A stretch of 64,000 nucleotides of DNA from Gnomoniopsis sp. IMI 355080 (Eukaryota > Ascomycota > Sordariomycetes > Diaporthales > Gnomoniaceae): contig JAPEVC010000077.1 of NCBI GenBank assembly GCA_027946555.1, positions 80,028 to 144,027 of the forward strand. The letters are read 5' to 3'. Positions within the stretch are counted from its first letter, which is position 1. Each line of letters opens with the position of its first letter. Positions 37,101 through 48,755 of this stretch are shown here, one piece after another. Made by a program: the position numbers and the translations under genes. Under the pieces are notes generated by a model. That model ran no database searches and had not been told where the DNA came from. It saw nothing but the letters and a program-made list of their open reading frames with translations.

Positions 37101-39129
37101 CACGACGTCGGCAGCAAAGTGGAGGCTCACCTGTGCCTGTCAAGAAGATCGTCAGCCAGAAAACATCACTGGGAAAACGTGAAGAGAAGTGGCAAGTCGC
37201 TTCAGACACTGTAAAGTAAAAGAAAGAAAGAAGAAGAAGAATCATAAGCGGGCGATTCAACTGCCCAGTCCCTACAGCTGCCTCTTGACAAGCACCTACA
37301 GGCGTTCAATCCGCACGAGTATCTGCCATTCAAACCAACAGTCACAGCAGGATACCTTTTTTGCCAACCCACTACGGTAGCGAGGAGACTCGCGCCAAAG
37401 GTAATCAGTTCTCTGGGCAGACCGTTCCGTCCGCCCCGTCCATCCCGTCCATCCCATGAAGAGATGATCTTGGAACAGCGCCTCAAAAATTCCCGTCTTC
37501 ATCCAAATGTCCATTGCATTTGGCCCGAGTAGCATCAGAAGAACGCCTCAGGTCCCGGCAAGACTCACTGCCGTACCATGAAGCAGACTTGTCATAGCAA
37601 GGAAAGACTGCTGCCCAGTGATGCAAACGCCGCCCCGTGACATGAAGTTGAAATTGACTTTGCTGGTGTTCCCATTCACATATGTGGGGGACCGCTTCCA
37701 GAAGCAGCTTAGGGGTTTATTATAGTAAGCGGATGTGGCGGGAAAAAATACCCAAAGAAATGGAGTCCCGTGAATCCCCGATATGCTGGGTCGACTCGTG
37801 GCATGTCCACCTGCGGGCGCTTAATCCAAGAAGGGCGGGTGCGGAAGCAATACCACCATGAGCTCGGGCGCCTTGCCTGTTCCTGTCCCCGAGAGGCCAA
37901 ATGGGGGATTGATGATTTCGGCTGCACGCAATCAGTCTTGTATTACAAGATCGACGAGGCTGAAGTGGGTTGTTTGAACTTTGGGAAGATGATCTTCGGC
38001 GTTTCCGGCTAAGGTTGTGAATAAACGCACAAACTAGCTATTTTCGACGCCGTAAATACGCGCGGTCTTAGGTAGAGGAGACACTGCCTTGTCTGTATTC
38101 GTAATCCAACCTGGACGATACAAGGCAAATCCTCGGCTTTGCCTGACTTACCCTCCATCTTGCTACAAAGTTTCTAAATCCATTGCAGTCTCTGACAAAG
38201 CAAGCCAAGTTTAGTTAAGTTCAATCCTATTATCGACTGATGCAGGGCGATCACCCGCGGGCTTCAAGCCTGGGCGGCCAGCCTCATCCCGGCAGGACGG
38301 CAGCAGCCGTGGCGCCACGAGCCGCACTGTGGCCCCTGCACGCTTCATCTGGTCTGGCCTGAAACCGATGCTGCCGCACGATGCGAGCCACCACCGTCGT
38401 TTAACTGCTATTCTCAAACTCGTTGTATGATCGGAAGCGAGGGTAGCGTACTTGTCGCGGGCTTGAGCTTGCACGATGATGGGTGACTTGTGTTTCTGCT
38501 GTGTTTCCGCTGGTGTCTGCGGTAGCGCCTATACTGGCACCGTAGCGACTGTCCGCGCGCCATTGGCACCATGGGGATGGCCCCTTTTGCTGTTGCGTCT
38601 CCTTCTCGTCCCTTCTCCCTCGTTTTGGCTTCATCCTGCTGGTTTCTTGCGGCAGTGTAGTCCGAAGAAGGTGGATACTGTGTAGCGGTTTGCCCGTCAA
38701 TTTGAGAAGTCTCTGACGTTCCTTCGTCTGTGCTTTGTTGTCATTCTCTCACACTTTACTGTCACTATTCTCTTCTATACTTGCCATTCTTTGGTTGATA
38801 GACCAGACTCTGGTATCTTTGGGCCGTACCTCTCATTATCGCCACATTAATCTCTTGTCCACCGGTGGAGGAACACGCAGGACGACTTACTCACCGAGTA
38901 CAATCATTTGAACACCGCATCACGAAGCCCAACAAAATCAAGACGCCGGTCGTCATTATCATTAACACTGGTCATCCGGAGAACTCAGGTCGCCCGCGAC
39001 GGATCGGAACAGGAGAGGTTGAAGAGCAGCCTTACGTTTCGAGAGAGAGGTCCCTCGTCGCCTAGGCTGCTCCGTGGACGAAAGCAAAGGAAAGAAGAGA
39101 AGGCTCGTTAGAGTCTCGTCCAAATCATC
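31196..39129. other. 8 kb gene-poor region upstream of mcm1 and the tetraspanin gene
   Basis: This is a divergent interval. On the - strand a GTAAGA donor-like site in an AG|GTAAGA context (near 32195) and an AAAG|GTCAGT site (near 34593) could belong to a long spliced 5' leader of mcm1. The 227-codon open frame at 34568-35251 is Ser/Arg/Pro-rich with no start context or domain and looks like leader sequence. The final 400 bases before the tetraspanin are CT-rich. No gene can be supported. Confidence 0.4.
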
Positions 39130-40010
39130 ATGGCCAACAAGGTGCTCGGAGCCTATGTGCTCGCCGACCTACTCTTCGTCATCACTGGTGCCATTATGGT
39201 TGGGTTCTGTGTTATTGTGCAGAACAAGATGTTCGAGGTACCGTCAGACGGCTCGGTCGCCGTTGAGAATTTGCTCTATCAGATGTTCCCATTAACAGGT
39301 ATGGAACCCGAATCCAACTTATAGACGGAAATGGCAGAGGAGGGCAGGGAAAATAAGTCGTGGACGGCAGCGGACTGAGCAGAGGATCAGCAAGCTCGAT
39401 GGGAATAACTTTGCTAACATAATTTGATAGCCGGCATTGTCAACGGTGTGCTGATCTTCGCTACCTTCGCCCTTACTCTCCCAGCCATTGCCATGCCCAC
39501 CCGTGGCTGGCTCAAGCTATCCGGTTACTTCATCGTCTTCAACGCTCTGTTCTCCATCATCCTAGGTCTCTACCTTTGGATCATTACGCTGCGGACGAAG
39601 GAGACATTCTCCCCAGTCTGGAATGCGCAGACCGCCTCGGTGCAGAATCTCATGCAGACTTCGGTAAGATCGCGTCCCCAAAGAAATTCTACAGCCATCG
39701 CAAAATGCTGACATGAACCCCCCTCTCCCTTTAGTTTGCATGCTGCGGCTACTTCAACAGCACCTCGCCCGCTTTCGTGACCGACGCCACCTGCACCTCG
39801 CCCGCCGCTGCGGCACTGATGCGAGGTTGTGCGGCTCCTATTGCGAGTTTCGCAAACGTCTTTGTCGATGACATCTTCACCGCCGTGTTCGGTATGGCCG
39901 GTGTTGATGCCGTGCTGCTGCTCGCCACCGCGTGCTTGCTCAAGGACCGCAAGGAGCGCGCTCGTTTCCGATACATCGACTCCAAGGCTGAGGGCCGGTC
40001 TTCGTTCTAA
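39130..40010 (+). CDS. Tetraspanin family membrane protein
   Basis: Three exons, 39130-39298, 39431-39663 and 39735-40010, encode 225 residues (introns 132 and 71 nt). Four hydrophobic segments are visible: VLADLLFVITGAIMVGFCVI, AGIVNGVLIFATFALTLPAIA, LSGYFIVFNALFSIILGLYL and, near the C-terminus, AVFGMAGVDAVLLLATACLL. The large extracellular loop between TM3 and TM4 carries the diagnostic CCG motif (Cys137-Cys138-Gly139) plus Cys154 and Cys166 for two disulphides. It also has an N-glycosylation site (NST at 142). This is the tetraspanin signature. Assignment to the Pls1, Tsp2 or Tsp3 subgroup is not possible by eye. Tetraspanins organise membrane microdomains; Pls1 is required for appressorium-mediated penetration in some plant pathogens, but that role should not be assumed here. 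Confidence 0.88.
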
Positions 40011-41206
40011 GTGTGGGGCCCCGTTGTGTTGGAAGTTGTGTGTTGGGGGGGTGGGGAATCAAATCGAGTGAGCAGGCTATGGAGGCGACAAAAAAGCATG
40101 ATTAGATTGGGCTTCCAGTTGTGTCGCTCGTTTGGCGGAGCGAAAGCAGCTTGCCGGTTTGGCCTAATTTTTCACTGCTGAAGGGCTTTGGGGAGGGGCG
40201 GTAATTCACGCGTCTACGACGCATACGCATCACGATTTGCCTGGAATCGGACTTCACGTTCATTCCGGTTGTCGGGGTTTGAAAGGCGAAGAGCCGGGGC
40301 TGTATGACCAGGTCTTTCAGGGCGGGCTTCCCAGAGCGTTCTTCATCAGCCTTAATTGTTTCCTTCCTATCTATATCCTTTCCCTTTCATGGTGTCCTTT
40401 ATTTACAAGAGTCTCCACGAATCGTGTCGAGAGAACTGCATATATGAGTAGTAGGCAAGCGTTTTAGACACGAATTGATATTCAAGTAGATTGTGACTTG
40501 GTGCGTTATATTCTTTTGCAATAGGGAATCAACAGAGTCTATTCAATTCGTGTGCCGTAGAATTTGTTGTGGTGTAAATCTAGCTGGATGTATCTGGATA
40601 GATGAGGCAGTACAAAGCTCATTACAACGCCATGAGGTATCAAGCTCATACTCTTCTAGTCTAGCAGGAATATCAACAGATTCTGTGAGGACAATCATCT
40701 CTGTTCACGAGTGCGAATTCAGATCAGGGGTTTACACAATGAGGGAGTGCGAAAGAACACATACCGATCTAGCCGCTGTCCACGAACTTCCAAGGGGGAT
40801 GAAACACAACGCCCACGACGACCAAAGTGTCGCAGGTCAAGATGATTTGTAGTTGACGCGTTTTCCCAGGACCCCCTACCCCAGAGAACGAAGCCAGGGT
40901 TCAACTGAGCCGTTGTCGTAGGTGGTGAAAAATTCATAGCGCCTGTTGGTCTTTGCAGCAACAGTGTTCACAGAAAGAAAGAAACGATGAAGTATTCTTT
41001 TAGTTCCCCAGGCAGTGGAAGATTGACTCATCCAGTCCGAGTTCATTCATGCTGAACACACAATAGTGATATTCTATGGGATATATATCGTACCAAAACC
41101 ATATCCATGACACAGTGACCAAGATCCACTTGTTCAACCCATACCCATGGAGAACGCCGGAACCCAAAACAAATTTTCCTGCGCTTATAAGCAAGGCCGG
41201 TCGTCT
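40011..41206. other. Convergent intergenic interval
   Basis: This is the 3' side of both the tetraspanin (+) and NIPA (-) genes. A 119-codon frame at 40493-40852 has no recognisable character. Nothing else is seen. Confidence 0.45.
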
Positions 41207-43072
41207 TTATACCGGCGAGTCACCTTTCCGCCGCTTTCCAGTAACTGCTTCCTCCTGTGTAGCACTTTCCGAGGCAGAGGATGACCCAGCTTCATGAGGT
41301 GGTTCGTCGGTATAAACACCAAGGGCCGAGCTTTCTACCTCAGCCTGTTCCTCAGCGGGGTCGTCCCTATACTCCGGGAACGTCGAGCTAGTAGGTCTCA
41401 GATCCCCCGACTTATTATTTCGGCTCCGCCACCATCGTTGAACCCCCCCAATAGCACCCTGCAATCCACTGGTGCCGACACTCTTCCTCCGACCCGACTT
41501 ACGTGCGGTGAATCCCGGAAACCCGGTAGATTTCCGGCGCATACGACCGTACTCGGATCTCGAAGACCGTGGCAGTCGCTCGGAGGGACCATCAACGGTT
41601 GGGCTGAAGGGATTAGGTAGATCTGCGGCGCTTACACCCCTACGGTGATGACCAGCAAGTAGGGAGGGTTCATGTACGGGCATGGTTTTGGACCGCAGCC
41701 GGTTGAATCCAGGAGCAGGCGAGTGCGGAATGTCATCGTCGTCTAGCTCACCCCAAATCTCGCGTCGTTCTTGCCATTTCGGTGGCTGCCTGAAGGAGGT
41801 CATCCTTCTTGTTGGCGCTGTCGTAGAATGGACAAGTGGTAAGGGGTCCACCTTGGCCCGACGACTTGAGGCACCCTCCTGGTTGTCGAACGTGTTGTAC
41901 CTATACGTGGTCGGAAGTACATCATCTTCGATGCCTGGGTTGTCGAGGAGCAGCACTTCCTCCTCGTCCTCGCCATCCGTGTCTTCCACGAGTCCAAGTC
42001 CGGGTGCAAGGGTGGATTGCCCAACGCCTGGCGTATGTTGCTCGTCGCTCAATCTCCAAGACAGGGCCAGAACACCAGAAAGTAATATGACGGTGCCGAG
42101 TGCTATCAAACATCCGCGGACTGGGCTGATGAGATCAGTCTGGTCGAAGTAAATGAGCCCGTCGAGGATAGCAATGATGTTGTAGATGCAGAAAACAAGA
42201 GGATAGAGGACGCTGGTCGAGACCAGCTTAAGGCCTCGGTGTAGGTAGTATAGCTGCGTAAGGGCGAGGGTGATCAAGGCCAGTACAATAATCCAGGACT
42301 GCCAGTGAACGAACTGATTCTTCCCTTCAACCAAGGTCGTGATGATGAGCTCGACCGCCGATTTCGCCACCAACAGCGAGTGAGCAGACAAAATTCCGCT
42401 GACGCAGCCGAATGCAAGACCGCGGAAAAGTCGAAACCGTGGGTTCTGTGCGAGATGTAGGAAGTGATTAGCGCCGTCCACGGCGGCACAGATGGCGATG
42501 ACAAGAACGGCTTGCAGCGACATCCACACGACAAAGGGCCATCGTCCCAGCAGTTCCAACAACTCGCTCAGGTTATGTGTTGGCGAAGGGATGGCCCCAA
42601 AGAAGCCGATCAAGACCGCTCCGGTGCAAACCAGCAACGTGCCCCAGAGGGACCACCTCGTGAAGGGCTCGCCCAAGATCAAAGTGGCGCATATCGAATT
42701 GAAGACCAGGCCCGATGCCTGCAGTGTCGAAAGGACTGGGAGTGGCAGCGTCGATATTTGGACGGTGCTCCCGAGCAGATTCGATATTATGAACATCCCC
42801 ATGCCCAGCTGCCACCTTCTCCTTCGATGTGGCGGTCTGCGAATATCATGTGGTCCTTTCTCGTCCTCGAGGATATGCGACTTGCGTTGTAGTGTCAGGC
42901 CGAGGCTCTGTACACTTGTGGATAAAAGTCCGACTACAATCCCGAGCTATGCGTAAAGAACATTGTCAGCTCCGTCATTCATTTCCCTCCGTCGCGCATC
43001 TCCCCATCGTAAAGGTTTCCGAGAACGTACCGCGATGCTCCCGCCAGGGGACATGCCCCCAAGTGACCCCAT
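41207..43072 (-). CDS. NIPA-type Mg2+ transporter (DUF803/EamA-like membrane protein)
   Basis: Two exons, 43072-43031 and 42946-41207, flank an 84-nt intron (GTACGT donor) and encode 593 residues. About nine hydrophobic segments fill residues 10-312. They start with LGIVVGLLSTSVQSLGLTLQRKS and GMFIISNLLGS, then TLQASGLVFNSICATLILGEPFTRW, which is the signature stretch of NIPA proteins. Later helices include WIIVLALITLALTQLYYLHRGL, VLYPLVFCIYNIIAILDGLIYF and CLIALGTVILLSGVLAL. Residues 313-593 form a long hydrophilic tail with acidic (EDTDGEDEEEVLLLD) and Arg/Ser-rich parts, typical of fungal members and probably regulatory. Family members carry Mg2+ across plasma or endosomal membranes; the substrate here is inferred. 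The gene is divergent from the V-ATPase subunit gene. Confidence 0.87.
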
Positions 43073-44291
43073 TGCGCCGATGCTGTCTCGCACGGAGGCA
43101 TCTGCTAGATGAAGTTCAAAGGGAAAGTGATCGCCTGGCTGGTCGAATGTGAATAGAAGAGTCGAGGAGGCCGGCTTATGGGGTCGGTTGTCAGGGGATG
43201 AAGCAGGGAGCCTATGCGCCCCTCTGTCTTCAGTGTCGCGAACCAACTAGCACAAGCGCTAATGATTGGGTCAAAGCCGCGTGGACGGGGTAGTAAGTAT
43301 GCTTCGCAGGTTCGGGTGGGGTGCTTCAATATCTTCAACCTCGTCGTCAAAGAGGCAAATATGGTTCTTTCTCCAAAGGAAGGTCGGGTCGGATCGAATA
43401 GGTTGTTGAAAGGTGGGATGGCAATGAGTGGTGGATGACCTCACAGCGGCCGTCCTTACTGGCCGGGGTACAAACACACAGCACACAGGGACTGTTTCGG
43501 AAGCCAAGAGCCGAGCTGAAGTGTATGGTCACTCGGGACTCGGAGTCACAAGGAGAGGACGGCGGCCACAAGACCTCTTGTAGGGAACGATAGTAGGTCG
43601 GTTTGAAGAAGAAAAATACTGAGACATGCAGAGGAAATAGTTTGGTTGCGTAGAATAGAAAAGGGTGATAAAGTAACTAAATGATGAACAAGGAAACGAA
43701 ACAGAGAGAGCGCGCAACCAGCAAAGTGATGTGGACTCCGTGACCATGCTTGCAAGACCCGAATTCATGCTTGAAGTGTCCGGGTGCCAATTTTAGCCCT
43801 GCTAGCACCGCTGTTCGCAGTGACCCAGCCACTAACACACGCAAGCACGGACAGTGCCGGAACAGCATAGTGATTGGGGGGAGGGTTCTGCTCTTTGGGG
43901 CGAGGGGGGGGGCCTCCTTTCTGCCCGAGGCGGTTGGGCTTTGGTCCTCACCGCTTGCCTGAAATCTCCAACAAGCTGACCCTCGTCATTGAGAACCCGA
44001 GTCGGAGAGCTGTACTGTACGTAAGGGTACCATTCAAACATAGTGGGATCCACACTACTCACTCCTCTTGGCCGCCCGTGAGATACAGCTACGACACGAG
44101 TGCCCATCTCACCTCCAAACCTCCAATCAATTCTGGACGACTGACGACACTCTTTGCTCTCCCAACCGGAACCGCTTTCTTCAATCGACCGACTGCTGTC
44201 TGCTATTTCTCGTGCAGGCCAAGTCTTGCCCTCCACCGCCGGCCACCTCCTTATCCTGCAGTCGTCAATCACCACTACCAAGCCGCCCATC
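43073..44291. other. Divergent promoter region (NIPA / V-ATPase subunit E)
   Basis: This 1.2 kb interval holds both promoters. The segment from 44080 to 44290 is C/T-rich, suiting the leader of the V-ATPase gene. No gene is supported. Confidence 0.5.
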
Positions 44292-45185
44292 ATGTCGCAA
44301 GTTCACGCCTTGTCCGACGACCAGGTACGCAGCACCTCCTCGCCATCTCCAAAGACAATACACCTTATGCCCCTCCTGCAGGAGTTTCCCATGAGCCCTC
44401 ATCCTTCCCGAGGAAAGTCAGCTAGCTAATTATGCCTCGTCCCCCCACCTTCAGGTCGGACAAGAGCTTCGCAAGATGACGGCCTTTATCCGCCAAGAAG
44501 CCTCCGAGAAAGCTCGCGAGATCGAAATCAAGGCGGATGAAGAGTTCGCCATCGAAAAATCCAAGCTTGTCCGCCAAGAAACCGACTCCATCGACTCCAC
44601 CTACGAGAAGAAGTTCAAGCAAGCCACCATGTCGCAGCAAATCACCCGGTCGACCGTCGCCAACAAGACGCGACTCAAGGTGCTTGCCGCGCGACAGGAG
44701 CTGCTGGACGAGATCTTTGAGGGTGCGCGCAAGCAGCTCAGCGCCCAGGGCACCAAGGACAAGGGCAAGTATGCTACGGCGCTCAAGGGCTTGGTGCTGG
44801 AGGGCATGTATGCCATGAACGAGCCCGAGTTGACTCTGCGGGCACGCAAGGCGGATTTCGAGGCGGTCAAGAAGGCGGCGGATGAGGCTGCGAAGGAGTA
44901 CAAGACCAAGAGTGGTAATGACTGCAAGGCTAAGCTGGACGAGAAGAATGCCTTGCCGGAGGGAAGGTAAGAGCACTATCCCGGAAAGCATGCAAGATCA
45001 TCAGGAGGACACATTGGCTAACACAATTCTGCAGTGCTGGTGGCGTGTTCATCGTAGGTGGAGGAGGCAAGATCGAGATCGACAACACCTTCGACGCGAG
45101 GCTGGCGTTGCTCGAGGACAGCGCCCTGCCTGCTGTGCGGAAGACTCTATTCGGAGCCAACCCCAACCGCAAGTTCTTCGACTAA
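44292..45185 (+). CDS. vma4: V-type H+-ATPase subunit E (Vma4)
   Basis: Three exons, 44292-44324, 44455-44966 and 45035-45185, encode 231 residues, matching yeast Vma4 (233). Introns are 130 and 68 nt; the first exon holds only 11 codons (MSQVHALSDDQ). The N-terminal half is a long charged helix (VGQELRKMTAFIRQEASEKAREIEIKADEEF) continuing through FAIEKSKLVRQE. The C-terminal domain contains AGGVFIVGGGGKIEIDNT and the conserved DARLALLEDSALPAVRKTLFG. Subunit E pairs with G as the peripheral stalk of the vacuolar proton pump and holds the V1 head static during rotation. The family is confidently recognised. Confidence 0.96.
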
Positions 45186-45523
45186 GTGGTGGACCGGGAT
45201 ACGGACTTGTAGCACATATGCATATTGTATTGGCTTCTGCGTTCATCATATTTGGTTCTTCACAGCGGAAAAAGGTCATATTTGGGGCCTGTTATGGTAT
45301 TGCATTGCATGGTGGTGCAATCGTGGTATTTATTAGCCGCTGATGCCGTAGCAAGCTTGCAGGTGTTGTTTAAAATGTACGAATACAGCTAACGTGCCTT
45401 GCCCCGGTGACGAGTAACATCAATACCATCAATAGTATCGACACCAAGCCCTGTTTGCGTGTCGGGATTTTGCCTGGACCCTTTCCTCCTGCAAAAACAA
45501 TAATTCGTTGAATGATGGCTTCA
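45186..45523. other. Short convergent intergenic interval
   Basis: Only 338 bases separate the vma4 stop from the stop of the - strand gene. It probably holds both 3' UTRs and nothing else. Confidence 0.5.
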
Positions 45524-47657
45524 CTACGCCATCATCTCTGTTTCGATGCTTGGCATCGCTTTATCCATTTTTCTCTGTCGTAGAAAGTCCTTCATGAACG
45601 TCTGCTGCTTCGGCAGTGACGGGTCCTCCTCGTCCGCAGGAATCATATCCGCAATCTTGGGCGGCTTCTTGGTTCGCAGCTGGTATACTAAACGATCTCG
45701 AATCATCTCCATGGCGCTCTTCGCCTCGATCCTGGAGACGTGAATTCCATGGCTCTGCGGCATCACCCGTGTGTACATGCTCTTCATGCTAGCGGTCAAC
45801 TCATCAACATCCGCATCAAAATCCTTGCTAGTTTCCGCATTGACTTCAGTTGACGCAGCATCGCCCAGGGCAATATTGAGTAACAGCATCAGCCCTGCGA
45901 GCTCGCGGTAGTCTGTCTCGGCGTTGATGGTGAATTGCGGGTCATCCAAGCGATCAATCACCGCCCGAATATTGACGGTATCTTCCGGCTTCTTGTCCGC
46001 CCTGCTGAGTTCGTCGAAGAAAAATACGGATGCCAACCGTCTTTTGAGGTCTAGGGTGCGTCTCTGCAGGTCTGCTGGGGGTTCTGGGACTTGAACAGGG
46101 CCAAGAAGGTTGATGGCGCGGTATCGGAGGGTGGCCTTCTCGGTACTTCGGTAGATGGAGGTGCAGACTTCCTGACACTGGGACGTGTTAAAAGATGGTT
46201 CGAATGACAGGTAGTGACAATGAACTCACGAAGCTTGTCCAATCCCTCCCCGGTACACTCCGAGCGAGAAGATCCACGGTCCATCGCCACTCTTGAGCAA
46301 GACCGAAATTCTCTACTGCGATGCTGTCCATGCCTAAACGCAACAGCATCTGCATCGCCACGGTACGCGAATGTAGATCCAGGGACTTCGTCAGGCAGCC
46401 CAGCAATCCGAGGAAATTCTCTAAGCATGTCCAAGTCCGGTCCCGATAGGGATCTTTGATAAGGTCTGTAAGTGTCACAGCAGACGACAAATTGCAGGCT
46501 TCATTGGTCGCGCCGAGGCTTTTGAAGAGTCGTTGCAGGACTGTGGGTGTGACAAGCCGGCGCACCTGGTCGTCGCAGATTCTCAACAACTTGACGTATT
46601 CGGCCGCCAAATCCCTCCGCCTCTCGTGACAGAGTTCGTCCAAGATCCACAAGAAGATCTCATCCGGCATGTTACCAAACATCCTCTGGATATCGAATGG
46701 CATACCACTCTGAAAGTGCCTGACCCGGTCCTTTTTGTCCGCCAATATCTTCCACGGGCCCTTGGCTGCGGCAACAGGGAACGCGTTCCCCACAACCAGA
46801 TTCTTAGTATCCGGCTCCGTCTGTTCGAAAAAGTAAAAAGTCTTCTTTCCTGTGCCGGCGTCTGCGGCCCGTTCGAGCGCCCTCATAATGCGCATCTTTC
46901 CCCTGCCATCCTCGTCCTCCTCGGCCGCGTCGGCCTCGGCCTTCACAGACTCCAGCAGGCGCCTCTTGAGCTCTCTGCCAGCCTTCCCCTCATCATCGTC
47001 TACGTCAGTTTCGTCCTCATCCTCAACCGTAGTCTTCGAGGCCGCCTGCCTCTCCCTCTCCTCCTTCTCTCCCCGCTCCTCCAACTCCTTCACCCTCAAC
47101 TCGCTCGCCCTCTTCTCCTCATCGCGTTCGTTAAACCGGGCTAGTGCCGCCAGGTCGTATTTGTGCTTCTTTCGAATACTCAATGGCGAGCTGAAAAGCG
47201 CGCCCTCGTACTGGCCTGCGGTGCGCTTTAATCGCGGCGTCACGCATGGGTCGGCGACAGGTCGTTTTGCGGTGATAGAAGCCATTATGTCCGGCAGGTC
47301 AGAGTCCGACGACGCTGCATCGTCGTCGTCGTCGTCGTCTGAGGCGGCAATCACGGCATCGAGGGCGTAGGCTTCACGTGGGGCAATGGAAGGCGGAGAG
47401 GAGGAGATGGAGGCGTTTTCGCCGGGGGGAGATAGCGGGAAGGGATTTTCGTAGGTGCGCTCGTGCATACTGTCGCGGACGGCGGGCTGTTCTGGAGTGG
47501 AAGTTTGGCCGGATGGGGAGGGTCTCACGGCTGTGGGAGGCAGGTTTGCGGCGGGTGGTGATGGCGATGGGAAGGCTGGTGCACGCGAGGGTGGTTGTCC
47601 CTGCGATCTGGCTTGCGAGCTTGCAAAAAAGCTGCGAATGTCGCCATTTCGCGGCAT
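45524..47657 (-). CDS. Conserved-looking 693-residue protein with PIP-box-like N-terminus
   Basis: Two exons, 47657-46230 and 46177-45524, flank a 52-nt intron with GTGAGT donor and CCCAG acceptor. The extreme N-terminus, MPRNGDIRSFFASSQ, resembles a PCNA-interacting PIP box (x-x-I-x-x-F-F) except that Asn replaces the usual Gln. Residues 15-120 are Pro/Ser-rich. An Asp run (DDDDDD) precedes a basic region and a long charged coiled-coil-like stretch (KELEERGEKEERER; about 190-260). The C-terminal 400 residues look helical and folded (MFGNMPDEIFLWILDELCHERR, LTDLIKDPYRDRTWTCLENFLGLL). I do not recognise the family. A role near replication or repair forks is only a guess from the PIP-like motif. 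It is convergent with vma4 and divergent from the metalloprotease. Confidence 0.82.
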
Positions 47658-48755
47658 TGTAAATTTATGTTATGGTTCAAAGCCGGAAGGTGCCTGACGG
47701 TCAGCTCGAAAACATCCTGTGCTCAGGAAAGACCGAGCATAGCAGGAACCGGTGGTTGCCGAGGTCGGTTGCTGCAATGCGAATATTGGAAGTAAGTAGG
47801 AACGCGTCGCGTAAAATGCGGGAGCAAATGCGCCAAGCAGTGGGCTAAACCCGGCCCCGGAGCCTGCCGTGCTGCCGACTCTCCAAAGTCTAGGTGAGTG
47901 CACAGAGCAAGGCTGGCTACCCAGTCTATATTCTTGACTATGAAGTCACCCATTCAAACTTGACTCGGCTCTATTATATCTTTCAGTGCTGATCCGCTTC
48001 GTTGTTACATTCGCACAACAGAATCTTAGAGACATGAGCAGCTACTGGGCAGCACAGGCGACGTGTAATTTCTAGCTAGGCGCTGAGGTCAGGGAACCTA
48101 CGCCGGGGCTGGAATTCTGTACTGATCGATGGTCTTCAGAACATCATGAGACAACACGGAATTGAACGAAATTGCTGTAGTGCTGCGAATGACGAGCAGG
48201 ATTGGACGATTCCTTGGAAGCATTATGCTTTTAGTGACGTACAGTGTAAGACTGGCGCTGTGCCAGCCTCACACACACTGTATGTATGTAAAAGCAATGA
48301 TGCTTAAAAGGAGTCGTCCTCGGCTTCCCTATGTCAGTTCTAAGGATAGCCACTCAACGCGGTCTAACGTTAGCGTCAGAGATGATATGCAGGTAGGTGC
48401 ATGTGGCCACCATGGAGGGTCCGCGTCACCCATTCTGGAGGTGTGGGAACCGAGAAATACGCATAGTTGCAAGAGATACTCAGTCATCCATACCATCATC
48501 GTCAAACATAAAAGGAGCAAGCTTGCCCACCATGGAGCATGCTGGTCTTGAACTTTCCAACGGTCCCAAAACAACATCAGCCTGCCTAAATTTGATCTTA
48601 ACCTCGAATCTGTTTGTAAGAGACCTATGCGAAACAGTAGGGCAATTACGATGCATATCACGCACATCAGGTACTATCCTTTTGGGCATGATGAGTGGCA
48701 CTATCCACATTGCTAACTTCAGACTATCAGTAATGTCAGGAGTACTTGCCACGAA
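47658..48755. other. Divergent intergenic interval, including the metalloprotease leader
   Basis: This lies between the starts of the 693-residue protein (-) and the metalloprotease (+). The right end probably contains the untranslated first exon of the protease gene, ending at a GTAAGT donor. No other gene is supported. Confidence 0.45.

Noticed and set aside
40493..40852. 119-codon open frame on the + strand
   Set aside because: No domain or signal; lies between convergent genes.
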